64,000 bases of DNA from contig CM020620.1 in NCBI GenBank assembly GCA_009829735.1, positions 18,496,354 through 18,560,353 on the forward strand, given 5' to 3'. Below the pieces are notes generated by a model that saw only the letters and a program-made list of their open reading frames with translations, made no database searches and was not told the origin of the DNA. The position numbers were made by a program, and so were the translations under genes. Shown in pieces: positions 1 to 11,900 of the stretch. Source of the DNA: Pyropia yezoensis (lineage: Eukaryota; Rhodophyta; Bangiophyceae; Bangiales; Bangiaceae). Positions within the stretch are counted from its first letter, which is position 1, and every line of letters begins with the position of its first letter.

Positions 1-1
1 T

Positions 2-2896
2 AAAGGGGCGCTGCGGAAGCTGCCGCCGAGTGCGTTCGTGGCGCCGCCGGGGGGAGCACCATCGGGGGCAAGGTCCAAAGGGGGGCCGTCCGCCCCAGGC
101 CTGTCGGCGCCGAGCTCCTCTGCGGCGGGCCCTTCTGCATCGGGTTCTTCTGTGGCGGGTTCTTCTGCGGCGGACCCGTCGGCGGGCCCGTTTGCGGTGG
201 ACTCGTCTGTGGCGTCGTCAGCGGCGGGCTCCTCCTTCTCCTCAGCGGTGGGCTCATCTGCGGCGGCACCCTCTGCAGCGGGCTCATCCTCATCAGCGGC
301 AGGCTCTCCTGCAGAGAACTCTTCGGCCGCGGGCTCTTCTGCTGCGACGGGCGGGGCGGACAGGACGGGCAGCACCCCCTCGTCGCTGCCACAGTCACAA
401 GCGTCTCCGGCGCCGTCGACGCCGCCATGTTCCCCGTCGTCGTCTCCGCCGCCGCGCTTATCACAGCGTCTGGCCGTCGCCGGCGCGAGTGTGGCGGGCG
501 ACGTGCATCGGCGGGGGAGCGACAGCGGCCACCGACGGCGGCGCCGCGCGGCGATAGAGGCTGAGCCCGCGGGGGCGTCAACATTCCCACCACCGTCTCC
601 GGTGCCGTCCGTGGCGCGGCGGAGGCGGACGTCACGTCCCGCAACGGCGAACAGGGCAGCGTCGCCACCTTCATCATCGTCTCCGTTGCGGCCCGCGCGT
701 GCAGCGGGCGGCGTGCTTCGGCGGCAGCGCGAGAGCGGCCATCAACGGCGGGCCGCTTCGCCGTCCCGGGAGGCGTCTGAGGCTGAGGCAGCAGGGGCGT
801 TCACATCCCCACCACCGTCTCCGGTGCCGCCGGTGGCGCGGCCGAGGCTCACGTCACGGCTTTCAGCTGCTGACGCAGCAGTGGCGCCAGCGCCCCCTTT
901 GCCGTCTGGGCGTGCTGCGGACGGCGGACATGAACGGGGTCGCGACAGCGGTCGGGGCCGCCGCCGACGGTGGCTTGTTAAGGAGCGCCGCTCGGTTTTG
1001 GAGTCTGGGGCCGCAGGTGAGCCGCCATCCCCGCCACCGTCTGGGCTGCGGCGTTCGCCCTTGCGGATGCCTTCCTTACCGGCTGTCGCCATGCGCAGCG
1101 GCAGCACCCATCTGTTGCGGGGTGTGGGCCCCCGCACAGGGCGATCGCGTTCGCCGCCGCGAGCCGGGGTAGCGGCACAGCTGTCCACGCCAGCGGCGGC
1201 CGCGGCGGCTTTGGCAGCGCCGCGCCGCGTGGCGGCACCACCGTCGACGGCAGGGTCACCGCGGTCGCCTCTGCGGCGGCGGCGCAAGTCAAGAACAGCG
1301 GCGGCGGCTGCGGCGGCAGACAACTGCGAAGGCGGCGGCGTCTACAGCGAAGACCATGTGCGGGGCGGCCGCCGCAAACGTTCATTGCCACAGTCGCGGT
1401 CGCAGTCGCCCTGCTCAAAGCGGCGACTGCCGTCAGGCTCCCGCCGGCTGTCGTCTACAGCCGAGGCTGGGCTTAACGGTGACGGCAACGGGGGCGACCT
1501 TGGTGCCTCGTCGAAGGGACGCCGCCACAGCTGTCCGGGCTCGCCGTGTTTGGCTCCCTCGCGCTCTCCGTCACCGCCGGCCGCTGCCGCCGCCGCAGCA
1601 GCGCCGGGGGCAGTAGCAGCGGCGCCATCTCCTCAGCCGACTCTCCCACGGGTCAAGAACGAGCACCAAGACGATGACAGCTGGAGCGGGACGGGCGTGG
1701 ACGCGGCGGGGGTGCCCCGAGTCGCCGTGGACGATGCCGGTGGCGCTTGCGGTGAGCCGCCAGTGACGCCCCGGCAGCTGCGGTGGAAGCGGCAGTGTCT
1801 GACTACCGCCGACACGAGGGATGACGACAGCAGAAGCGGTGATGTTGCTGACCGTGCGGGGCTGCCTTGGGCGGCGGCGGGGGCAACGGCCGGGGCGGCG
1901 GAGGCGCGGGAGGTGGGCGGGGCAGCGGCAACAACAATCCAGGACTGGGTGGAGGGCCAATCTCAGGAGCCGCCTGGCGTTGAGGGCCTGAGCGTTGCTG
2001 TGCGCGGGGGGTTGCCGCTCGCAGGCGCGGCCGCCGTCGCCTCCCCCGACCCGACGCTCTTGGGGACGTGGCGACAGCGGCGGAGACAGGCGTCTGCTGC
2101 CTCTTTGGCTTTGGGCGGGGTGGCCCGCGCTCCCACGGCAGACGGCGGCGACAGGGCGTTTGCCGGCGGCAAGGGGGCTGGCCGTGACAAAGCAGAGGCC
2201 AGCCGTGGGAACTGGACGGACCCCGCGTCGTTGGCAGCGTCCAGCGGCGGGAAAGAGATGAAGAAGCGCCGCGTGCACACGGCGGCCGTGGCCAAGCCGG
2301 TCGACGCGGATGCAGAGGCAGGGTGGGGGGTGAGGCGGCTGCCGTTGACGCCATCCGTTTCCCGCCCCGTGCCCATTGTTCTTGTCGACGACAGCGACGA
2401 CGGGGCAGCGGGCGGGGCGGCGACGGCGGCTGTAGCAGCGGCGCCGCGGCGACGCGACGACGCGGCGGTGGCCGGGGCGTCCGCGTCGCCGGCCGCGGCG
2501 TTGGCGGCCGACCGCCCGCCAGCGGGGGCACCAGCGGCGGTGGACACCCCGCCCGCCCCCCCGCCCCCCGCCAGTGCCCTCAGCGGCGCCACCGCCGACG
2601 TGGCCGCCGCCACCCCCGCCGTCCTGGCCACGGCGGTTGCAGCGTCGGCGGGGCAGGGCCTCCCCCCCCCCGCGGCGGAGCGGCTGGGCGCCGCGCTCGC
2701 CCGGGCGGCGGCCGAGGAGGAGATTACGGGGCACGTGGCCGCCACCCACCCGCCGGCAGTGATTGCGCGGCGGCTGCTCGCGTACTACCCGCGGGCGCCG
2801 TCGGGGGCCGTCCCGTGGGGCACCCTCGCCAGCGTGGAGCTCTTCTTGAGCGACCTCCAACGGGCGGCGACGGGCGCGCCGTCGCGGGTGGGATGA
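2..2896 (+). CDS. Ser/Pro/Ala/Arg-rich repetitive protein, 5' partial
   Basis: The frame is open from base 2 to a TGA at 2894-2896 (about 964 codons) with no upstream stop, so the gene probably begins before the window. The first ATG-like choice inside it is a GTG at 38, which I do not trust. The N-terminal ~110 residues are Ser/Ala/Pro runs. A degenerate unit of ~85 residues follows about three times, each with an SGH/SGR-Arg patch and then a PPPSPVP-like motif. Later come two acidic DDDS.SG segments and many Ala and Arg/Ser patches. The last ~70 residues are more ordinary and helical (EEEITGHVAATHP, RRLLAYYP, ASVELFLSDLQ) and may be the only folded part. No known domain is recognised. The Arg/Ser bias suggests a nuclear or RNA-associated protein, which is a guess. 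Confidence 0.55.
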   Translation, partial: KGALRKLPPSAFVAPPGGAPSGARSKGGPSAPGLSAPSSSAAGPSASGSSVAGSSAADPSAGPFAVDSSVASSAAGSSFSSAVGSSAAAPSAAGSSSSAAGSPAENSSAAGSSAATGGADRTGSTPSSLPQSQASPAPSTPPCSPSSSPPPRLSQRLAVAGASVAGDVHRRGSDSGHRRRRRAAIEAEPAGASTFPPPSPVPSVARRRRTSRPATANRAASPPSSSSPLRPARAAGGVLRRQRESGHQRRAASPSREASEAEAAGAFTSPPPSPVPPVARPRLTSRLSAADAAVAPAPPLPSGRAADGGHERGRDSGRGRRRRWLVKERRSVLESGAAGEPPSPPPSGLRRSPLRMPSLPAVAMRSGSTHLLRGVGPRTGRSRSPPRAGVAAQLSTPAAAAAALAAPRRVAAPPSTAGSPRSPLRRRRKSRTAAAAAAADNCEGGGVYSEDHVRGGRRKRSLPQSRSQSPCSKRRLPSGSRRLSSTAEAGLNGDGNGGDLGASSKGRRHSCPGSPCLAPSRSPSPPAAAAAAAAPGAVAAAPSPQPTLPRVKNEHQDDDSWSGTGVDAAGVPRVAVDDAGGACGEPPVTPRQLRWKRQCLTTADTRDDDSRSGDVADRAGLPWAAAGATAGAAEAREVGGAAATTIQDWVEGQSQEPPGVEGLSVAVRGGLPLAGAAAVASPDPTLLGTWRQRRRQASAASLALGGVARAPTADGGDRAFAGGKGAGRDKAEASRGNWTDPASLAASSGGKEMKKRRVHTAAVAKPVDADAEAGWGVRRLPLTPSVSRPVPIVLVDDSDDGAAGGAATAAVAAAPRRRDDAAVAGASASPAAALAADRPPAGAPAAVDTPPAPPPPASALSGATADVAAATPAVLATAVAASAGQGLPPPAAERLGAALARAAAEEEITGHVAATHPPAVIARRLLAYYPRAPSGAVPWGTLASVELFLSDLQRAATGAPSRVG

Positions 2897-4325
2897 CGAG
2901 CATAAATGAGACTGTTTAGGGGGGGGGGGGGGGGGGGGAGGTTCTGGGCGGGCCGTGTGTGGTTGCCAGTGGCGGGGGTGGTGGGGGCGGCGGGGGTGGG
3001 CGGCGGCGTGTCGAGGCGGTCTGGTGGCGTGTGGCAGGGGTGGGGGAGGGCGGGGCGCCGCCAGTGGGGCACACGCGCCGTCCGCCGCCTGACCCCACCC
3101 GGGCGGTGGGGAGCCCCGTCCAGTGAAAGAAAGGGGAGAAGAACACACGAGAAAAACAGCGAAGCCCACACTCTGGCAGACCGTCCGCGTCAAGATGCCG
3201 CCGCGCGCACGCCGCGACGAGCGCCCAGATGCTTAACCCCGCACAGTCGGGGCGGCGGGGTGGCGGGCGGCAGTGGCGCCGGCGGCAGCGGCGCCACGTC
3301 GGGGAGGGCGGGCGCGCCCGCCGGCGACACCCGCACCGGGCCGGCGTGAGCGAGGTAGGGGGCGGCGGGCGACGCTGCCGCCGCGCCGCCGCCGCCGCCG
3401 CTGCCGCCGGCCCCGCTGGAGGGGGACGCTGCCGCCGCGTACGCCCCCCGGCCGGGCGTGCGCGGCGGCACACGTGGCGCCCACCGCCATAGCCGCCACC
3501 GCCGCTGCCGCCGCTGCCGCTGCCGCGACGGCCGCTGCTGACCGCGGGGGCGTCGGCCCCCCACCGCCGCCGCCGCCGCTGTCGGTGGGCGGGGGCGCCC
3601 GCGGCGGGCCGCCGGGGGGGACACTGGCGACGGCGGCGGCCGTTGTGGCCTGGGCGGAGTCGCCGCCGCCGCCGCCACCGCCGCGGCGAGCGTTAGCCGG
3701 CGCCGACGTGGCTCGTCGCCGCGACGTGTGGACGACGGGGGGGGGGGGAGGAGGGCGGGGGGTGTGGCCCCGGACAGCCGCCGCCGCTGGTGGACGGCCA
3801 CGGCCGCAGCCGCCCGGGACGGCCACTGCCGTTGCCGCTCGACGGCGGCGGGTGGGGGGGGGGGGGGGGGGGGGGGGTTGCTGCTGCCGCCACCGCCATA
3901 GCTGCCGCAGGCGGCTGGGCGGGCGTCGCTGCCGGCGCCGGCGCCCCCGCGTCTGGCGTCCACGGCGGCCGGGCGTGGCTCCGCGTTGCGAGTGCGGCGG
4001 CCGTTGCGCCTGGTGGCGACGGCCGCCACGGGATGCTCCGCGGCGCCGGCGACGACGCCGCGCCCACGGGGTCACGTGCGTGAGGCGGCAGGTGGTACCA
4101 CCACCTGCCGCCGGGGCGGCCCGACCCGCACACGACTGATGGGAGGGGCGGGGGGGGCACAGAGAGAAAAGAAAGAAGACGAGACCACCCACCCCTCTCC
4201 ACCACCCACCCCTCCACCGCTCCACTCCCGCCACCCCTGCCACCACCTACATCGCCACATCCAAGCACCAACCCACGCACGCCCTCATACCGTGGACAGC
4301 CACACCCGAGAGATACACCGCACCG
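2897..4325. other. GC-rich intergenic stretch without a recognisable gene
   Basis: This interval lies between the end of the Ser/Pro-rich gene and the 3' end of prohibitin. It has poly-G runs near 2919-2938 and 3853-3877. Long open frames occur on both strands (for example 3190-4029 minus), but they encode only Pro, Ala, Gly and Arg repeats typical of random GC-rich sequence. I see no domain and no convincing start context. Confidence 0.4.
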
Positions 4326-5165
4326 TCAAGGCGCCACATTCAAAAGGATATTGCCCCCCTTGGGCAGGTACGCCACGTTGCGTGTCTTGGACAGAGTGCT
4401 GGAAATCTCCTTGGCCGCCTCAATCCGCCGCAGCTGAAGCAGCCCGTCGCCCGACGTGGCCATGGAACGCGAGATAAGGGAGGCAGCCTGGGACTCGCCC
4501 TCCGCCTTGATAATGGCCGCGTCCTTCTCCTGCTCTGCAACCATGACAATGTACTTGGAGCGCTCCGCCTCCTGCTGGGTCACCTGCTTGGCCTCAATCG
4601 CGTGAGCAAACTCGCGGCCAAATGTCAAGTGCGTCATGGACACGTCGTCCAGCTCAATGTTGAACGCCCGCGCGCGCTCGGTGAGGGTGTCCCGGATCTG
4701 CCGCGACACCTTCTCTCGCTGCGTTAGCAGCTGCTCCGCATTGTACTGGGCGACCACCGACTTGAGCACCTCGTTTGCAATCGACGGCAGCACTCGCTCG
4801 TCCCAGTCGAGGCCGAGACGGCCATAAATCTCGGGCAGCTTCTCTGCAACGGGCTTGGACAAGACGCGGAGCGTCAGGTTGACCATCTGTAGGTCCTTGG
4901 TACCCGTCACCGAGTTGATAGCCCGCGGGCGGGTGCGGACGTCAAAAATGATGGGGCGCTGCAGCCAGGGAATAACGAAGTGAAGGCCCTCGCCCATCAC
5001 CTCCTGTTGGATGCCCGACGCACGGGAAAACACGACAGCCCGCTTGCCGCCATCGACCGAGTACAAGGAAGAGGATGCAAAGGAGACGGCTGCTCCCAGG
5101 CCAAGAGAGTACTTCGCAAGGTTGCTCAAGTGACCGGCGACTCGAGCCACATTTTGCTGCGACAT
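4326..5165 (-). CDS. PHB1: prohibitin, PHB1-type (mitochondrial inner membrane)
   Basis: This encodes 279 residues, the usual prohibitin length. The start is the ATG at 5165-5163, giving MSQQNVARVAGHLSNLAKYS. In-frame sequence upstream of it is untranslated-looking. An N-terminal hydrophobic anchor (about residues 14-35) is followed by the SPFH/PHB domain with GEGLHFVIPWLQRPIIFD, SGTKDLQMVNLTLRVLS-like sequence, DERVLPSIANEVLKSVVAQ and ITHLTFG-type blocks. A C-terminal coiled coil follows (EAKQVTQQEAERSKYI, AIIKAEGESQAA). The GDGLLQLRRIEAAKEIS and YLPKGG end resembles plant PHB3/PHB4, the PHB1 class, more than PHB2. By family knowledge it forms ring complexes with PHB2 in the inner mitochondrial membrane, acting as a scaffold and as a regulator of m-AAA protease. 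It is divergent to the Arf-GEF gene across about 0.8 kb. No introns are seen. Confidence 0.95.
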   Translation of the reverse strand: MSQQNVARVAGHLSNLAKYSLGLGAAVSFASSSLYSVDGGKRAVVFSRASGIQQEVMGEGLHFVIPWLQRPIIFDVRTRPRAINSVTGTKDLQMVNLTLRVLSKPVAEKLPEIYGRLGLDWDERVLPSIANEVLKSVVAQYNAEQLLTQREKVSRQIRDTLTERARAFNIELDDVSMTHLTFGREFAHAIEAKQVTQQEAERSKYIVMVAEQEKDAAIIKAEGESQAASLISRSMATSGDGLLQLRRIEAAKEISSTLSKTRNVAYLPKGGNILLNVAP

Positions 5166-5961
5166 GGTACCCAGTGAAGGGGAGGGGGAAGGATCAAACA
5201 ATAGAGAACGTCCAGAAGAGACAGGCTGGGAAGAAGAAGTAACAGTACGAACGATGGTGTAGAGTCGTGTCGGATGGGGAGGGGGGCGGGGGGGGGGGAA
5301 GGAGAGCAGCAGTAAAGAAAACCGTGGGGTAGGAGGGTGGGAAGTGATGCCTGTGCGGCTCGCCAGCGGTCGGCGACCAGACTCATCGACGTGGCCGCGT
5401 CGCTGGCGGATCAGGATTGTCAACAATTGACTCAAACTGGTTGGCTCACGTGCAGATGTACTGTACAAGTACTCAAGACTGCAAGGAAAACTGCATGGCA
5501 CAGTGCGTGTCAAGGATCAAAATCCCGGTGCCGTCAAAACCCCGGTGCCGTCAAAACCCCGGTGCCGTCAACACACCGGTGCCGTCAAAACCACAGTGCC
5601 GTCAAAACCCCGGTGCCGTTAAAACCCCAGTCGAGCAAGGAGGGCCACTTCATCCTGACAGACAGCAGTCTGGACGACTCGCTCGGCACTCTTCCGTGCT
5701 GCTGCGCAGCCGACGTTGCTGCGGCAGAGCGCTGCAGATGTGCGCCCGTCGCGACCTCCTCTCTCAAACTTGCGGCACAGCGGACGGGGCAGCGAAAGAA
5801 CCCCGCCCTTCCGATTGTTCTACCCTTCTGTTCCTGGCTGCATACCATCCACTTCCCTCTGCGCATTGGTTGCCGTACACTGCCCACTTGGCCGCCGGTG
5901 CAACGACCGTATGTAAACCGTTTGCCTCAGGAAGGCATCACTCCATTGGGGCGAGCGGGCC
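5166..5961. promoter_or_regulatory. bidirectional intergenic promoter region
   Basis: This is the spacer between the divergent prohibitin and Arf-GEF start codons. It contains a CT-rich stretch just upstream of prohibitin, a TGTACTGTACAAGTACT palindromic motif at about 5457-5473, and a 17-bp minisatellite at 5523-5632. I see no clear TATA box. A promoter role is inferred only from the divergent gene arrangement. Confidence 0.45.
5523..5632 (+). repeat. 17-bp tandem minisatellite, six full units plus a partial
   Basis: The unit is CCCCGGTGCCGTCAAAA, repeated head to tail with a few substitutions (one unit ends CAACA, one reads CACAGTGCCG, one has GTTAAAA). It lies about 330 bp upstream of the Arf-GEF start codon. 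The period is not a multiple of three, so it is not coding. Confidence 0.9.
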
Positions 5962-8900
5962 ATGGCGGACGGCCCCGCACCTGCTTCGGCCGACACGGCC
6001 ATAGAGGCCCCCTCGAGGGCAACCCCTGCTTCTGGATGGGCGGGCCCCGCCGTCGATGGCAGCGACGGCGCCGAGACGTCGGGGCCGCCGGTCTTGGATA
6101 CGGTGACCCCGTCGGCTGGGGCGACGGAAGTCACCGTCGATAGCCCTGCTGACACTCTCCCCACCACCTCCGTGGTGGATCCTGGTGACGGTGTACCACC
6201 CACGGCAACGGCGCTCGATGACGGCATTTCTGAGGGCCCCTCCCCGGACGCAGAGGCGACCGCACAAGCGGCTGTTGCGGGCGACGCTCAGCCGCGGCCA
6301 CCTCTGCCATCTTCACCTTTACCGGCCGAAACAACGGCAGCGGCAGGGGGGCTCTCTTCCCCTCCAGGTGTCGATGGCGGGCAGCTTCCTGCTGTAAGGT
6401 CCCCCCCCCCAAGCGCCGAAGGTGGTGCGCCGCTGGTGGCGGTAGTCAATGGCATCGATGCACTGGACAATGAAGAGACGGTGGCAGTGGCCAAGGCCCT
6501 GGCAGAGGCCACGAACGCCGCCTCGGCGGCCATTACTATTGCCGACGTGGCTTCGTTTGGGCAGCTGTGGGAACGCTTTCACAGTCGCATCGCCAAGTAC
6601 GCTGTTGGTCGCAAGTACCGGCCTCTGCGGGTTGCGTGGGACGATGCGCGTGATATGGTGGCCGCCGCGCTTGCTGTCGCCGACACCGCCCACGCGGGTG
6701 TCAGTGGCGGTGCTGGCGCCGGTGGTGACGGGGCCATCCCTCCCGCTGGTCCGGAGGCTGGCTCCCCTAATGGCGCCCGCTCCCCGGCAGCGATGGCGCC
6801 CTCAGCGGCCTCCCCGGCCAGCTCCTCTGGCGGCGACAGCGCCATCGCGAGGCCGTCGCCACCAGCTGTGGCACTGCTACATCTGGGCGAGCTTGGTGAG
6901 CTCGTCGCCCGTGCTTTGGACGTGGGCGTACATTGTGGCAAAGTTGCCATTGTGGACGTGTGTGTGGATTGTATCCACAGGTTGTTGGAGCACGGTCACC
7001 TTGGGGGGGGGGATCCGTCGGGACCAGGCCGTGCGTCGGTTGGGATGAATGGGGTGGGAGGCACTGCGGTTGGGTCGGCGTCGACGCCAGCCGCAGCCGC
7101 GGTGTCACCTGCTGCTTTTGATGACGGCGGAGTTGCTGGTGGTAGCGGCAGCGCCGGGGCGGTGCCGTCGACTATCAAACTAGACGTTAACCCGTCGCGG
7201 CTTGAGTCGGCCGTGCTATTGGTGTGTGGATGTCTGGAGACCAAGGACGAGGACGTATACCTTCGGATGGTGCAGACGCTTTTGACGGCGGTGACCAGCA
7301 CACGCGCTGGACTGCACCACGGAACGCTACTGGCGGCGGTGCGAACGGTGTACAATATTTTTTTGAACGCAACCATGCCGGGTACCCGCACTACCGCGCG
7401 CGTCGCCCTGACCCGCATTTTGCAGCTGGTGTTTAGCCGTATGGAGGCGGAATCTGCGTCGGCCGATACGTCTTCAATGCTTCTCACTGGGCAGGCACAG
7501 GGCGTTCCCGTGGTCGACACAACGGCGGCTAGCGGCTCGGTTGGTGGTGGCGGCGGGGCTACTGACGTGGCTGATTCGACAACGGACGCAGCGCAGACTA
7601 CACCTTCCGTTGCACTTACGCCAGATGGTGCGCTGCCTCCCACGGTGACTGCTCCCGTGGCCACACCTGAGCTGGCTGACGCAGACGGTGATTTTCCAAG
7701 TATCCTTCAGCAAGATGCCTATCTCCTTTTCCGTGCCTTGTGCAAGCTGTCTGCCAAAGAGCTGGATGAGAGTGTGGCTGCCGACAGCATTCCATTGCGT
7801 TCCAAGCTCCTTTCCCTAGAGCTGCTGCGACGGGTGGTGCGTAGCTCTGGTCCTGCCTTTCGGTCAGGGGAGCGATTTGTGCGAGCCCTTCGCCTGTATC
7901 TGTCGCCGACGCTGCTGGCTAATTGTCTCTCCCCCTCCATGGCCGTCGTGGGCGTGGCCCTGGACATTGTGGAGGTGCTGCTCGCCAAGGATGCGCTGAG
8001 GCCACTACTGAAGGCTGAAACGGCGGCGCTGTTTGAGACGGTAGTGTTTCGCTTCCTCGAGGCCCCAGCGGCGGGACCGGCGCGGAGGCAGCGGGCGCTT
8101 GCTCTGTGCGTCCGCATTTCGTCTGACTCGCACCTACTTGCAGATCTATTTGCCAACTACGATTGCGATGTGCAGTCGCCTAATCTGTTTGAGAAGCTGG
8201 TCGTGGTGCTCTCCAACGCTGCGCAGCACGGCTCGGTTTCAGGCGGCAGCATCTCGGCCTCCTCTCTGTCCTCGCCGGACCCATCAGGGACGTCGGGTGG
8301 AGGCGGTGGGGTTAAGGGAGAGGTCAGCCTTACCGCTGCTGCAGCCAGCACTGCGAGCAGTATGGCAGGGAGCATGGCAAGCCTCTTGTCTGCATCGACA
8401 GGCTTTGCTTCTAGTACTGCGGCCGCGGCGGACGCAGCAGATGCTGAGCTGCGCGCAAATGCGCTGAGCGGCGTTGTATCGATTGTACAGGCTCTCCGTC
8501 GGTGGTCGAGGCCCGCGGAGCGTGCGCTTGAGGATGACCCATCACCGGTTGGGGCCCCTGTGGACGGAGCCCGTTTGTCACGCTCGCCGTTGGTGCTGGG
8601 CAATGGGTCTGGGGAGCTGGGGGATGAGCCGCTCACTTCTGAAGCGGCTCTGGGCGGAGACACTGGGCCACCACCACGGTCGCCGCCAGTGGTCAGCCCG
8701 GTGGCCGGTGTCGGCTCCGTCATTGAGGGTAGCGACTATGACATGAAGCCTTTTGAAGAGGCCGTGCGTGTCAAGCAGTTGTTGGTGGAAGGGGTCACCC
8801 TCTTCAATGCCAAGCCCCGCAAGGGCATTGACCTGCTTGTTTCACATAGCGTGCTCGATCGGGATGCCGACGCGGTTGCGCACTTCCTCCGCCACACCGA

Positions 8901-11900
8901 TGGTCTCGACGCGACATCAGTGGGGGAGTACATTGGCGATGGAGACGAGTTTAATGTGGCTGTCATGAACGCCTACACCAACGCCGCTGACCTGACAGGC
9001 CTGACGTTTGACGCGTCGCTGCGGCATCACTTGGCGGGCTTCCGGCTGCCTGGTGAAGCCCAAAAGATTGACCGCATCATGGAGGCGTTTGCTGCCCGGT
9101 TCGTGGCGTGCAACCCCGGGGTTTTTGCCGACGCAGACGTGGCGTTCGTGCTTGGCTTCTCCACCATTTTGCTCAACACGGATGCGCACAATCCGCAGGT
9201 GAAGAACAAGATGACAAAGGAGGGCTTTCTACGCAACAATCGGGGCATCAACAACGGCGGTGACGTTCCTGCAGAGGTACTCAGCGACCTCTACGACCGG
9301 ATTGTGGCGAATGAGATCCGCATTTCGGACACTCTGCGAGACTCCAAGCACGAGGCGGCGACCAAGTCGTTGGCGGCCGCCTCATCAGGCACCAGCAGCG
9401 CGACGAGCAGTGCTAATACCGCGCACAACAGCGAGCTGTTTCGCGTCCAGTCTGAACGACTGCTGGCTCAGGTGCGGCAGCAGTTTGCGCGCCGTCGGCG
9501 CACGGCATACACATACTACTCGGCAAGCAACGTCCAACACGCTCGGCTCATGTTTTCTTCTGTGTGGATGGCCCTGTTGGCCGCCCTCTCCCAGCGCCTG
9601 CATTGCGCCGACGGCAATGACATCTCGACGGCTAACCGGTGTTTGGCTGGTATCCGTGCTGCCATTGCCATTGCCTCTACCTATTCGCTCGCGACCGAAA
9701 AGGTCGCCCTTGTCGGTGCGCTGGCTTCGTTCACTCGCTTGGGGGCGGTGGTGGACATGCGTGCGAAGAACGTGGCGGCCGTACGGATGCTGTTGGCGAT
9801 TGCTGCGATGGAGGGCGACCACCTTGGTGAGCAGTGGACCACTGTCGTTCGCGCCGTCTCTCAGCTCCAACACGTTCGGACTTTGTCAGCCACGACCCGA
9901 ACTCGCCGACTGTCGTCCTCCGACAGCGCGCCTGGCAGCCTTGGCCCTTCGCCTCTGCCTACTTCCCCTGCGCTGCCACCTTCTCCAGCGGCGGGCACGA
10001 TTGATGCAGCGACGCCGACAGCTGCAGCCACGGGCAGCCTTCGTCCCTCTGACGAGAATTCGCGGCCGGGAGCCGACGAGGCGGCCCCAACACGACGGCT
10101 GTCGCGCAGCAGCACCTCATTGAGCAAGCCCGGAGGCGGGTCTAGTGGCAGTAGCAGCATGGATGCAACCGCGGTGGATGCGAACGCAGCGGCGTTGGCT
10201 CGCGGCATCGACGAGACTGAGATTGAGCGCGTTTTTGTCAACAGCGCCAAGCTCTCGGCTTCCGGCCTAGGCGACCTGCTTCGTGCACTGTGTGCCGTGT
10301 CTCTTGAGGAGCTGGGTGAACCCCGCCTCTTTTGTCTGGTTAAGTTGGTGGAGACTGCCTCCCTCAATGTTCCCGCGCGCCGTGCTGCCGAATGGCGGCA
10401 CCTGTGGGAGACAACGTTGGGTACGTACTTCACCGCCGCTATGTGCCACGTGAACCGCCGAGTGGCGCTCTTCGCGGTTGACGCATTGCGGCAGCTGGCC
10501 ATCAAGCTGATTTCAGTTGGCGACACGCCCTTGCCTGTCGCTTCTGCTAACGGGGCGCTGCAGGTGCAGCAGTACAGTGATCAGCTGGGAGGTAGTCGTG
10601 CTGGCAGCGACACCGGCGGCGCTGGTGGTCGTAGTGGCGCCCCGACCGGGAATACTGCCGTCAACTCGACAGACGGCAATGGCTTGCAGCGTGCTGTTCT
10701 TCGACCGTTTGAGAGTTGCTACGCTCGCTCTCGTTCCACCAGCGTGCGCGAACTAGTTCTGCGTTGTGTCGCTCAGGTGGTGGCCGCTCGCTCCTCTGTT
10801 GTGCAGAGCGGGTGGAAGGCCCTGTTTGGGGTGCTTGTCATCGCGGCTGACGAGCGCTCGGAGTCGCTACTCGCAACGGCGTTTGGCATTGTCGAGTCGG
10901 TGGTGCGTGACCACGTGGGCAACCTGGACGATGTTTTTGTTGGCACAGTAGCTGCTCTGTCGGCGTACGCACACAACGCTCTGATCGAGAGCGTGGCTCT
11001 GTCGGCTATTGGTTACCTGTCTGGCTCCTGTCCGACGACGCTTGCCGAGGGGCGCGCCACGGCCGCCGCTCGGCCACTCTTGGTACGACACGTAGTGCCT
11101 CCTAGTGGCGCTGCCGTCGTGGCCGCTGCGTCTGCTGCCGCAACAGGGGAGGGTGCCGCAGACGGGAATAGCGCGGTCGTTGGCGGCGACGCTGCTGAGA
11201 CCGCCGAGGCAGCTGCCGTGCATGCGGTGGCAGAGATCGTGATCGAGCGGTACGAGTTTTCGGCGGACGTGGAGGCCCACATCGGCGCATGGTTCCCCAT
11301 CCTCACGGGTCTCGCGTCATCCGTGTCAGATTCCCGGCCGGCAGTGCGAGCTGCTGCGACGGAAGGACTCTTCCGGGTCCTTCGTGCTCACGGTGGCACG
11401 TTTGGCCCGTCTCTGTGGACGCTAGTTTTTCGTGGTGTAATCAGTCCCCTCTTTGACGATGTCCGTCATTTGCCCGGTGGGGATCGTTCCCAGCGGCTAG
11501 ACAGTGGTGGGCGGCAGATTCCCGGCGGCGGAAGCACGGGGACGGGCGGCGGCGCTGACCAATCCGGCACACCAGACTCCGCACTTCCTCTGTGGGCCGC
11601 AGAGACTGGGGCGTCGGCACTGCGTGCGCTCGTCGACGTTTCGGTAGAGCACTGGCTTGCTGCGCGTCATCTGTTACCCGACCTGCTGGCTCTTCTGCGC
11701 AGCTGGGTTGTCCAGGAAACGGAGGCGGTGGCGAGGAAGGGCGTGGCTGCTCTTCGTTTACTGCTGACCGGCGCTGGCACTCGTCTGTCTTCATCGGAAT
11801 GGGACGCCGTTGTGGACGCCTTGGGTGGTCTGTTCAAGGACATGAGCCCCGTGGAGATTCTGGGCCCAGACGGAGACACTCGGGAGCTGATGGGCTCCCC

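Noticed and set aside
1571..3193. 540-codon minus-strand frame opposite the first gene
   Set aside because: It is almost purely Arg/Pro/Gly, mirrors the plus-strand codon pattern and has no domain. Shadow frame.
3190..4246. Overlapping minus-strand frames of 279 and 337 codons
   Set aside because: Low-complexity Pro/Ala/Arg in two frames at once, which is what random GC-rich DNA gives. No start context or domain.
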